The position numbers and the translations under genes are program-made. Under the pieces are notes generated by a model, which did no database searches, was not told where the DNA came from, and saw only the letters and a list, made by a program, of their open reading frames with translations. A DNA stretch of 64,000 nt from Membranipora membranacea (Eukaryota; Bryozoa; Gymnolaemata; Cheilostomatida; Membraniporidae): contig OU612065.1 of NCBI GenBank assembly GCA_914767715.1, positions 13,022,001 to 13,086,000 on the forward strand, read 5' to 3'. This document shows, in pieces, positions 1-11,400 of this stretch. The stretch's first letter is position 1, and each line of letters starts with the position of its first letter.

Positions 1-671
1 GAGCAACACCGATGAAGTGTTAGCCTATTGCATTCAATTCACCCTATGCCTATCACATAATCTATTAATTTACATGATACAATATACATGTCATTAATGA
101 ATGAATGGATGTCAACTCATTGCAGTGGGCTTGGTCAGGGTCCAAAGAGAGGATTTATACATCATCTGTGCTTACTCAGTCACCATGACATATCAATGCT
201 GCAAACTTCAAACACATACTAACCCAAAGCTCATGATGATATTACACAGCCAAACAACACCTCATAGTTCTAAATTCTCATACAATATAACTTTAAACCA
301 CTGCTTGATCTTCTTCAAAACTTTCTCTTACAATAACAGTTGAACACAGCATGATCAAATTTACCTCCTTCAGTTGAGGTATATTATTTGTATGGTAACT
401 ATAGAAACGCCTTCCTATAAATGAAGAAGACAACTTCAAACTCAATATAAAACTCCCTTTTACAGGTGTTACAAAGATTTTCTTTGGATCTAAAGAGCAT
501 TACAGTATTTAAAATTAGCATTTCATCCAATGAATTATATTTATAACCATTAAAACTTCCTGGCAAGGGAAAAATATGAGACAAAATGTGGCTATTTTAT
601 AAATGACTCTTTCACAGCGACTCCAATTACCTACGTTTCTCACTTCAACATTCCAGAGAGAAGTTTGATCA
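1..671. other. Left-edge stretch without a supported gene
   Basis: AT-rich sequence upstream of IFT46. Short open frames occur here, for example about 80 codons from 101 on the plus strand, but their translation shows no recognisable domain and no matching splice partners. The last part, roughly 600-671, should hold the IFT46 5' untranslated region and promoter. I see no clear TATA box. Confidence 0.5.
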
Positions 672-3240
672 ATGGCAGACTCAGAGAGTGAGCGAGGTGC
701 AGAAATTCATCAGAACCAGCCTTTTGACGAATCATTAGACGTTCCAGACTCTGAAGAAGTAGCAAGTGTATATACTCCCAGTCCAAGAGTGCAACTTGGT
801 GGTCCAAGAGGTACAAGTAGAGGAGAAACACCACCAGACTCAAGAATGTCAAACAACGATGAGGATGATGATATTATGACTGGCCCACCTGATAATGATG
901 ATTCTCATTATTCTCACCCTGGTATTCACATTGTTTGGCATTGTTAGATGTGTGTGCTGTGCTGTTTCTCCTTGTTTACCATTTCATACTCATTTAACAC
1001 TCCATGTTGCGTATACATCACCTGATTGATCACCTTGTAGCCTGACTTAACAAGCTTATAGCTATAGTCTAAACTATAATATACCCATTCTGCATTTCTA
1101 CTTCAATTTTTCATCAATGTTTCCATATGATATTGATGTACAGCGTCTTTATTTTGTTTAACATGATGTAAGATGTGCGATATCACATCACGGTGAGGAG
1201 CAATACTGATACTTGTCCTTTATAAATTAAGTTGTAGGCATGGCTTTGGTTGATCTATCTAGCACCTTGAGATAATTGGTTAATGAAGTTTCAAATGGAC
1301 TGAGAGGTCATGGCGTGACATCACGAGACATGGTAGAATTAACTTAGATGCTCCTTAACTCTTTCTGTATTGGCAGTACATATACTCCGCTGTGTCTGCG
1401 GAAGCAGCGAACTTCAAACCATGTACGGAGTGTGTACATAAAACAGTTATGGGTATCGGCTACACATACAGTGACCTCAAAGAATATATCCTTGTTGTGT
1501 CAGGCTACTCATTTCATAACGACCTCAATTCCTCATTTTCACATACCTGTACGAATATAATATGACAGGTGGAGGAGGTGATATGCAGCCTCAGCCTGGA
1601 GTTCCTCCCGGCGGCGGCCAGCAGTTTGATGAGGATGATGATGATGACGAGGATGAGTCTGATGAATCAGAAGATGACGATGACGATGATGAGAATGGAG
1701 ATCAGATCGAGGGTGAGTGTGATGCTGCATTCTGTTATTGTATGGTATGGCATGTTACTTTAGCTGTCTTCTCTGCAATATTTATCCGGAGGTCTGATTT
1801 CCTCTGGAGTACATGGCGTGCATTTTTTTTCAGCAGCACTGTTTGACCTCCATGAACGTCAGACTTTTTGCTCCATTTCAATAATTGAGTTTAAATTTTG
1901 AAGCAGTCCAACTCTCAAACAAAGATTGACTGTTTTCAGTAGACCAACTCCATCCTAAACTTGTCTATCCTGTCTTGACAAAGCTTGTCAAGACAGGCTA
2001 AAACTTGTCATACTACGTAGCTTTGCGACTCTTGAACCTTGACCAGTCCTTAGCAGTATCAGTCATGGTTTGCATGGTTTGATTAACCTATACATATGCC
2101 CATGTAACAAAACTGACCCTATAATCAGGGAGTATGTGACAAATCACACACTCCCTTCTTGAAGCAGGGAGTTAGGGATAAAATGGTACTAATATAAATT
2201 ACTTCCAAGTTGTCTGCTCAGACAAAGAGGGAAGACAACTTCACTCCTACAAGGCAAATCACATTATAATCTGAGGGTTTGGGACATGTCCAGCTGTTAA
2301 GTGTCCCAAACCCCCGAGGTGTCAAGTCTTTAAATAATCATTAAAGTCAGCACAATAGGTGAATATATATGTATACTTTACATTCATGTTTACGATGTAT
2401 ATATATTCTATAAAATATATAATATATATATATATATAATTTCCCCTGTCGCTTATGTTGGACCCATCTATTGCAAATTAAAACCTGAAATGATAGAAAG
2501 TGCATTGTGTATTGATTTGAATTATAGGTGCCTATGACCCAACAGAATATGAGCACCTCGCTGTGCAGCCTGAGATCAAAGAGTTGTTTCAGTACATCAC
2601 ACGGTATACTCCTCAGTCAATAGAACTCGACCACAAACTCAAGCCTTTCATACCAGACTACATACCAGCTGTCGGGGATATTGATGCGTTCATCAAAGTC
2701 AACCGACCAGATGGAAAACCAGAACAGCTGGGATTGTATGTGTTGGATGAACCATGTGCAAAGCAATCAGACCCAACCGTCCTTGATCTCCAACTACGAG
2801 CAATCTCCAAGCAGACCAGTCACAAAGCTATGGTTGTGAGAAGTCTGGAGAATGCTGAGAAGAACCCTAAAGCTGTTGAGAACTGGATCGCCAACATCAG
2901 TGAGCTTCATAGATCTAAGCCGCCTCCGACCGTCCACTACCAGAAAAACATGCCTCTCATTGATACGCTGATGCAGGAGTGGCCTCCTTCATTTGAAGAG
3001 CTTTTGAAAGAAGTTGGTCTACCCTCAGCTGAGTTGGACTGTGATTTATCCCAGTATGTTGATGTGATTTGTGCTTTGTTAGATATCCCTGTGCACAAGA
3101 ATAGGGTACAATCACTTCATGTTCTGTTCACCCTGTACTCTGAGTTCAAGAACTCTCAGCATTTTAAATCACTGGCGGATGACAATCAGATGGATAATGC
3201 ACTCAAACATAGCGGAGGTGGTGACTCCCTACTCTTTTAA
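672..3240 (+). CDS. IFT46: Intraflagellar transport protein 46 (IFT-B)
   Basis: Three exons join in frame: 672-921, 1569-1712 and 2528-3240 (introns both phase 1, GT/AG borders), giving 368 residues. IFT46 is a core subunit of the IFT-B complex, which moves cargo such as outer dynein arms into cilia. The first two exons encode a low-complexity acidic N-terminus with long runs of Asp and Glu. The third exon encodes the conserved domain: EIKELFQYITRYTPQSIELD, then KLKPFIPDYIPAVGDIDAF, LDEPCAKQSDPTVL, and near the end LYSEFKNSQHFKSLADD. These match vertebrate IFT46 almost word for word from memory. The start is the first ATG of the acidic frame (MADSESE). The protein is somewhat longer than the human one (about 304 residues) because of the N-terminus. 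The gene ends 261 bases from the stop of the convergent SOX gene. Confidence 0.95.
1969..2313. repeat. Three short hairpins in IFT46 intron 2
   Basis: Intron 2 of IFT46 holds three separate inverted repeats. The first, at 1969-1997, is a near-perfect palindrome built on TGTCTTGACAA. The second, at 2128-2155, has 12-bp arms with one mismatch. The third has perfect 12-bp arms (gggtttgggaca) at 2275-2286 and 2302-2313. The core of the first also appears inside the 33-35 kb gap near 34671, so at least this one belongs to a dispersed family. Confidence 0.7.
2400..2440. repeat. TA-rich microsatellite
   Basis: A short (TA)n tract with a few interruptions lies in IFT46 intron 2, about 90 bases upstream of the exon 3 acceptor. 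Simple slippage repeat; no function is implied. Confidence 0.8.
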
Positions 3241-3331
3241 AGTGCTTGCACTGGAGAACAAGAACAATAAGTGGTCTTCGACCATTACAGTCAGCTCTAT
3301 AAACCAAGTTTATGATAATACCTCTAATCCC

Positions 3332-3337
3332 AATAAA
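3332..3337 (+). terminator. Poly(A) signal AATAAA for IFT46
   Basis: AATAAA lies 92 bases past the IFT46 stop on the same strand. The convergent SOX gene has its own signal about 80 bases further on, so the two transcripts end within about 100 bases of each other. Confidence 0.6.
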
Positions 3338-3412
3338 AAATAACTTATTTCTTGACATATTATAATACTTATAACAGTTATATGAGACATTAATTGCAAA
3401 ATTAATTATACT

Positions 3413-3418
3413 TTTATT
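3413..3418 (-). terminator. Poly(A) signal AATAAA for the SOX gene
   Basis: TTTATT on the plus strand reads AATAAA on the minus strand, about 80 bases past the proposed SOX stop at 3501. Confidence 0.5.
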
Positions 3419-3500
3419 TGGAGAAAAGTATCAAATTCAGCACCAAATTTGTACCTGAGTTTTAAGTCTTAAAAAATGATCACTTCACATAAAAAGACAT

Positions 3501-6500
3501 TCATTTTAAATCCTTTGTAGACTTTTTGGGAGGGGAACAGAAGATATCATCAATCTCAGAGTCTGTGTTGTCTTCATTCTCTTCTAGAATTTTCTCTGGA
3601 AAAGGGTGAAGATCTAATTCTGGATGATTAGCTCTGTGTGAGACCATAGGTGTATGTAAACTGGCTGTACTAAGGCTGCTTAAACCTTGCTCCCCTATCG
3701 AGTCTTGTTTAGGCTCCAGTTCTCTTCCATAGCAATAAAACTCGCTGAAAAAAAGTAGGTCTTAAATTTGTGGATGTTAATGACATAATTACAGGTTTTG
3801 GTAGGAGTTGAAAATGAATAGCTTGTATTCTGTTCCGATGACATGTCCCTTTTGGAGCTGTGATCAAATGAGGAGGTGAGCCAAAGACCATTGATAAGAG
3901 CTAAGACTTTATCAAGCAATTGCAAAAAATTACTAAAATTCTTCATTCACTCACATATGTGATGCATTCGGTGTGGACGCTACATAGCAAGAAGTTGGGT
4001 TGATTTCGCTGAAGATTGGTGATTCAAGTGCATGTGTGTTGTAATCTAGTAAATCACCCATAAGTGAAGATGGATCAGAACATACAGCTTCCCCTGCAAA
4101 TGATTAGAACGATCACTTCAATAACGCTTTAATGTTAAGCAGGCTAAAATCTGGATGACTCATGGATGCTGATATATCAAATAAACAATGGTAAACAGAA
4201 AAAAAAACCAATTATATGAATCTGACTTAGCAGTTGTCTCAATCGTCATTGTCATTATACATACCGAGGGGGTTGAAATTGTCGAGATTGTAATTGTCCG
4301 CAGTACAATGGAAAAGCTTTGGATTAAGTGCTCGAGTCTTTGACCACTTGCCATCTTTGGTTCTCTGATGGGCCTTCTCATGTTTGCTGTGAAGATATGA
4401 AAAGAAAACACCATCTAGTCCATGGCTTTTACAGGTATGTCATACTGCATAGTGGTGGTGACTCAGCGCAATGCTTCTATTTGGAGATTTCTCAGTTATG
4501 TGGTCAACTCATGGTTTTATAATTTTAGTGTGCTACCAAAATATTCAGAAATTAATACACACCAAGAGTTTGGATACAAACATGACAAACAAAGCATCGA
4601 CCTCTACATAATCGGTAACATACAGAAGTAGCTGGCTTAAACCTAGCTTACCTTTTAGCCGCAGAAGACCTTGTTTTGGTCCTAAATTGATGGTTTCGAT
4701 CGTCATAGCTATAGCTCGGAACTTCAGCGATGACAGAACGCACATTTCTTGTATTATGTTCTTTGGCAGTGCTTTTACTTTTCTCAGGTATTTTAGGTTG
4801 TATATCTCCTGCTGTTTTTGTTAGTGTTGAGGGACTTGGATTGTATTCTACTACACAAATAGCTGGTGATTCAGCTGTGTAAGTAATGGCTGTAAGAGAA
4901 CGTAAGTTTCTCAGACAATAGAATAAAATGTTTGCTCTTACCGTAGGAGATTGGGGTGTTCTATTGATTTGACCAACTAATCCATTCACAAGTTGGATGC
5001 TACAACAATGTACTTAATATGCTATGGATGTGCGAATGGAATTACAAAGACCTTACACTACTGACATTTATTTAGTCATAGTATGATGATTTTACATCAA
5101 CAGTTGTTTGTCATTCAGTTTTGTGCATATGAATTTGTATACTGTGGATTTATAAGTGTGTGTCATGAGGCTGTACCTGTTTTTCTTATTGAGACAGAAG
5201 GCGGTCTCCCTTTAGAACTGGTACCCAGATTGATGCTAGTGTGTAACTGCTCTTCCTCATGTGAAAGATGTGATGGGGATGACGATAGAACAGGTTTTGT
5301 GATCAGAGTGTACTGCATAGGGTTAGGCAAGGTCCTAGTAGTTTGATCTTTAAGGAATGCAAAAAATTCAATACGTTAAAACTATATAGTGCGATAAAAA
5401 TGTGACCACTAAAATTAAAAGGCTTCTCAAGGGGTCTAGACTCAGAGTAAACTAAATTTATTTTGTACATACTTTCAGATCACAGTCACTTCACATTTAT
5501 ACATTCCTAATAACACAGATCACTACTACATTTACCCGCCAATATATGTTCATCTTCATAATCGAAAGTATTTACCTTATTTAAAGGATCGAATACCTTT
5601 TTTGGAATAATTATTAAAGATCAGCTCACCTGCTTGTTGTGATCGATGATCGATTAGGAGATTTGAATCACTTGCAATACTGACATTAAGAGTGGTTTTT
5701 GGAGGTAAAGGTAAATAAGCACCAGCAGCCGTGGGGGCAGAAATCCCGAGCTTTGACCACAAAGATAAGTCTGTGTAAGGTTCTGGTCTTCGTTTTCTGG
5801 AAGGCTGTGGACGATATACCCATCCTGTTAATAAATAAAATTCTAGACTAAAATGAAAAATACCAAGGTTTTGGACAAGTTGTTATATGAGGCAAACACT
5901 GCTCATCTGACCAATTCTACAGATGATGGATCCTGAGTTAGTGGATAAAGTTGTTTGTTGGATAATTACCTGGGTTGTCCAATTTGTGTTTTGTTTTTAT
6001 TCTTTCTGCCTCTTCATAAAATGGTTTCTTCTCTTCGTTGGTGAGTTCATTCCACACCTGCCCGAGCTTGACACTGATTTCCGCATTGTTGGCATTGGGA
6101 AGCTGGTTAGCAAGCTTGGGGCGATATTCTCGGGCCCAGACCATAAAAGCATTCATTGGTCGTTTGACATTACCACTGCGATTAACGTTGCTAGCTCCCG
6201 GAGTACGATATGTCAGGCTTGTACCTAAAACACGTACCATCACTATTCACAGTTAATATCACTTACACTCTCTGCTCACGAAGTTTTGTGAGGAACACAA
6301 TGGCAATGCTTATTAGTGTGGGTCTACATGAATGTAAAAAATGGGCCTATTGTCTTGGTAAACCATTTCGGACAAAATTCTAAAAACCAAACCAGTAAAT
6401 CAGACAGTAGTTCTCATTTGACCTAACTACTATAGCGCCTTTGCTGGCCTGTCTTGTCGCATCGAATGAAGTACATTGTAAGAAAGCATGACACATGGAT

Positions 6501-7738
6501 GATAGGAGCTATCTATGTAGTATGAGGGGACAACTCAACATTGTATTTTTCAAATTGAAATAGCTGTGCACATCAAAATTATTATCAGTCTACCCTCTAG
6601 TAAAAAATGTCTGTCAAGTTTGCATTACGCAGGTAAGGAGCAAGTACTTTGTTTTGCGGAGTACAAAACAATAGCTATGACTGTCACAATGGTACTACTA
6701 TTTCTGTTCTCAGTTCTCATCTTAATTATTAGTTAATCACTAACCTGGTAACACGTTTGATGCTGAGGATGAGCATGCATGAGCATTTTGATGCATGGGA
6801 TTAGTACAGTCTGTCATATGAGAGTTACCACATGCTATTGATGGACAACTGCTATCATTACTGCAATATGGGTATAAAGATGATCCACAGACAGGAGCTA
6901 CTGTCAGAGGAGCGCTGGTCATTTCATAATTCCTCATCGAATTGGGATGATTGAAAAGCAAGCCGCTAGGAAACCTGCTCTGCCGACCAAATGTTCGACT
7001 GTTCGTGAATACTGGATTTTTGTTGATATAAGGAATGTCAGTAAGAAGCCTGGCGAGTTCTGAATCACCTTCATCGCCACTGCTGATTGGACTGTGACTG
7101 TGAGATTTGTCACACACAGATAATGGGTGAGCCTCGACCAAGGGTTTAGATGTCTCTGGTGTGTTGTCATCCTTGTGATAGCTGAATTCTACAGGCTCGG
7201 ACTTCACTACCACAACTTCACCATCAGCATTATCTAAAAAAAATAACTTTTCTTAACTAACCACAAGGATGAAGGAACTAAAGCGCAGATTAATTTGAGT
7301 GATTATCGATAGCATAGCTGTGCGATGAAAATGATGTCATGTCATGTTGCTATCAGTCCTACGAGGTGAGTAAAGACGAAATAAGCAACCAACTTGTTTT
7401 TATCATGGTTGACATAGTTGTGGAAAAGAATCTTAACATGTTATGTATTTGAATCTGCCAGCGCCATTCCAATTCATATGATAAACTGTTTCGGGTTATA
7501 ATTATTGTTATGTTCCCGATCAAAACTCACCATTATAGGATTGCGTTTTCCATTGAAATTTTGATTTTTTGATGCATCTAGATATACCCCTTTCTTTCAC
7601 AATAACACATCTTCCAGAAACGGTCATTACATGGGGTTAATCTTATTTTTTAAATATGTTGTAACAATATTTTGAAGTCAAGCTTACAATGCATATCTTA
7701 CCTTGAGGCTTTTCATGAGTTGTGTGTGATGCAGCCAT
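3501..7738 (-). CDS. SOX30: SOX30-like HMG-box transcription factor
   Basis: Exons in transcript order: 7702-7738, 6745-7233, 5970-6224, 5630-5824, 5177-5347, 4652-5012, 4265-4386, 3955-4093, about 3793-3857 and 3501-3744; roughly 690 residues. The start reads [10 protein letters not shown]. The HMG box spans about residues 194-262 ([20 protein letters not shown], then [16 protein letters not shown] and [13 protein letters not shown]) and is followed by [21 protein letters not shown] and PGWVY point to group H (SOX30) rather than SoxB, C, E or F. An intron splits the box end at PG/W. The N-terminal part carries VKSEP, a VKxE SUMOylation-type site at about Lys23. The acidic C-terminus (NTDSEIDD) recalls the acidic end of vertebrate SOX30. 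Up to exon 8 the exons join in frame. The last two junctions are unresolved by one base, and a GTAAGA inside 4652-5012 could only be used out of frame. SOX30 drives spermiogenesis genes in mammals; its role here is unknown. Confidence 0.75.
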
Positions 7739-8410
7739 TTCGGTGCATCCGGACTATAAGAAACCAATGATGAGCACCGCCTCAACTTTCATAGTGAAAA
7801 GCTGTGAATGAGTTGTCAGTAGCAACAGGCACATGGCATCTCTGATATCTCATCAAAATGTGTTTAGTATTAATGCCATAGATTCCTTATTAAATTTTTA
7901 AAATGAAAATTCAGGAGCATTTGATAAACATTAAGCTGAGTAAAGAAAATAATTTTTTCATTTTTTGTATTGAAAACCAGGGAGCTATCATGGCATAAAA
8001 AGATAAAAAATAAACTCAAAAACATAAGTGATTTTCGTCTGTGTAGGTCACTGTAACATTACACAGCTGATTGTATAGAACAGGGGAACTGACGGATTCA
8101 AAAATGTAGCTTTTTGCTCCAAGTCTCAGCTTACTGGAAAGTCTAAAGAATTTCATATCTGAACAACATTGTCTATATCAATTGAGTTGGTGTAAAAGAT
8201 GGTTTCTCACACGTATATGAAGCTCTGTCACGCTTGAGCGCACACCCATTCCATCCTCAGTACCAACCCTCACAAAAATCATTAAAGGATGATGGTACAT
8301 GGATCGACTTAACTGTTGACTAAGAAAACTGTCGCATAAGTTGTCGCCTTTGAATGTCTGTCGGAAAACCACTACATCTGGTACATTAGAGGATTGATAA
8401 TCGGCAAGAT
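7739..8410. other. Gap between ZZEF1 stop and SOX start
   Basis: About 670 bases that must contain the ZZEF1 3' untranslated region and the SOX promoter, both on the minus strand. A 64-codon minus-strand frame at 8178-8372 lies here but is past the ZZEF1 stop and has no recognisable content. No clear AATAAA for ZZEF1 was found on the minus strand. Confidence 0.5.
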
Positions 8411-11400
8411 GTTAGCAGACGGTTGGATTTTCAGAAAATCGTGTATTGTGCTCAATGGCAGCCGCCACAGCCATAACGTTTTTGAGTCCGATGAGAACAG
8501 AAGATTTCAATAAGGAAGGATCAATCATACAGCTCATGAACTGCCCTGTCTTATTCCATTGCTACAATAAAAGACAATTTCTTGCATGATATAACACAAA
8601 ATTTAATAGAATGATCAATTTCACCACAATAATATGAGCTTTCCATGACACAACATCAATTTCTAAGTTATGTCCCCTTAAGACTATGAAGTGGACATTA
8701 ATTATCTCACTTAGCTAAACAATACAGAAAGCCTCAGTTTTATTTTACTGTATTCAATCGTAGGTAAATAATCTGAGCTGAAAAAGAGAGAGTTTACTTA
8801 CCAGTGCAACGTTCTCAGCTACATAGAAGAGTTCTGTTAGAGCTCTGAGTAGAGAAGGGGTTTGTTCAGGCCCCTGATCATCACTCATTCCTTTGTATAG
8901 TTTCCATAGTGGTGATAAATATGTGAGGTCGATATGCAGATCCACCAGTCCTTCGTCAGTACCAGAGATATCACTGTAGTGTAGGATAGGTGAGATCTGT
9001 TCAACACTATGACAATGACAGGCATACAGGTAAGCATATTGCAAGAGAAATTCAAAATTGGATACATGGAACATATATCTTTGAAATTGTTCACTTGTTC
9101 AGACATTTGCAAATTTAATTCAACCTGTGAATACAACAATTTTTGGCCCCTGAATAATTTTGTCCACTAAGGTAAATTGACCTTTAACCTAGCTCAGGAG
9201 ATTTCAATACCTTTTCATTTGGAAGAAACAAGAAAGTCTCATGCCGGAGCATTCAGGGATGAACAAAATGACTAACTACCCCTTTGCTTTTGCTAATGTA
9301 TCGAGGACAACTACGATACCTGTCGATATGAGATTTAAGAAGATGGAGTAATAGTTGGACAGTTTTGAGTCTCTGAGCCCCAGTCTGTTTGCATGTGATG
9401 ACTATTAGTCTGTGCCACAGAGTAGCCGTGTCTATTATTCTACAATAAAAATCCTGCCATTTAATCTGTCTATCATAAAAAAAATGTGACTAATATGTAG
9501 TTTGGAACAGTGGTCACCTGATTATTGATTATTCCAGAGAGAATTTTAGGACCGCTTAAAGATTACATGTACCAGCCAACCTATATGCATGCTACATGCA
9601 TGGTGTATGGTTGTTTGTTGTGCGCTTTTGCAAGTTGGTATTGAAGTTTTGAAACCAAATTTCAAGCATTTGTGAAATTTACCCTGTCAGTCATCTATTA
9701 TATGTGCTTTGTCTTACTTGCAGTAGGCGGGAGTGGATAGGATATGGTTGAGAATAACAAAACCAGTAAAGAAGCTATCAGCGGTACTAGATCCAGCAGC
9801 TGTTACAGTAAATTTCCATTTACCAGCTCCCGTTCCTATTAATTGAAAGACGAAAGAAATCATGTTATACATATAATACGTACATTATTTTTATTTGGTA
9901 GACAATATTTTCCTGGGTGGATATTTTCCATAATGTGCCAAACAATTTACGGCAAAAGTTCGGGGCAAAAGAAATTACATAAAGAAAGTATTTTTTCTCC
10001 TTTTCCTCTTTTTTTCGCAACTATTCGACAAACATTTCACTGTTGAAATGAAATAAACTGCCAATAAAGGTGTAAAAAAAGAGTCATCAATGACATGATG
10101 ATACGATTATTGCTTCAGGATTGAAAATTGTCTCTAGCCGGAACTTCTTTACTATTGACAAATAAGACTCTGTTAACGGCAAATAATCCAATAATAACAC
10201 TCATGATCTGTTTAATTTAACCAAATTGTAGACATAACAAGATTTAACTTTTGATAATTAAGTATTTGCCAACTTTTTACTTGCCCAAGTTTTTTTAAAT
10301 CAACGCGAAAATTCAATCAAACTCATCGAGCAGAGATTTGTAGAAAAGTTACTATGTCAATAGATCTCCATTTATTTCAAGTAGTCTTCTTACCTTTAGG
10401 TGCGTAGTTATAAAAGATTGTATCACCGGGAAGTTCTATGTCCCTCCATTTTGAACCGCTGAAACTGTGGAAATTCTTCTTCATATCGTTTGAAGTAGAA
10501 ATCTGTAAACTGCTGTCTCCTATCGTGTGACAGCTTCAAATACAAAGATAACGGACTATTAACCAAGAGAAACATGAAAACGACAAATCCAGTTTCCTGG
10601 TTCCATCATTCGTTTAACCTTCCAACCAATATAAGTTTTGCCTGAAAATTCAACAAATTTTTAACAATTCAAAATTTCCAAACTTTTCTTTTAAAGGAAA
10701 ACGCATATTATTTGAAAACACAGCATAATTCAACAACCGTTTAGCAATTTTTAATTCACCATATTCTGAACCGGGTCATCGTACAAGGTTTTGTGAATAT
10801 TTTTATCCAATCTATTTAACTCACTTCTTATCGAATGAGAGTAGCAGCACTGCAGCACCCTTCACTTGTATCTTTCCTTTGATTTTTTTACCAGGAGTAT
10901 GAGGTGACTCTCTCACCGCTTCCTTACATTTCTTGTTATCATTGAAGTCCATAAATGAAGAGGCAGAATCTGCGATAGACTGCAGGTAATCTTCCTTACA
11001 ACAACTCATCACCTTCGATACAACCTAAAAATAAAATAACAGATAATAAAATAAAAGTGAATTGTTTCTGGTTTGCCAAGCTGTAGAAAATGAACTGAAG
11101 CTTTAGTTTTCAGGATAACCATCTATAATGTAACCTATGTAATATCTCCCTAAAATCAGGAGTTGACGAATAAACTTGTATCTCTCTATTGACTAAAACA
11201 AACAATTGTTGCTAAGCGTTGATGACCAAATCTAGAAAGCAATTTTTCTTCTGTTTAGATTGGGGCATAACTTTTATATACTTATTACCAAGTCTATGGA
11301 ACAGGTTCTCAGACTGACTTTAATTTCGGCCATCAAAAGGTACCTTAATTATTATGGTTTATTACTAGGCTCACTTACTTTTTCAAACTGTTTCAGATTT

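Noticed and set aside
101-343. 80-codon plus-strand frame near the left edge
   Set aside because: Composition and codon use look random, no domain is visible, and there is no supporting splice signal.
8178-8372. Extra C-terminal exon of ZZEF1 or a separate small gene on the minus strand
   Set aside because: The ZZEF1 frame ends at 8411 with PTVC, matching the length of the human C-terminus after the conserved LKN-x-AA block. The 64-codon frame has no partner exons or recognisable motif.
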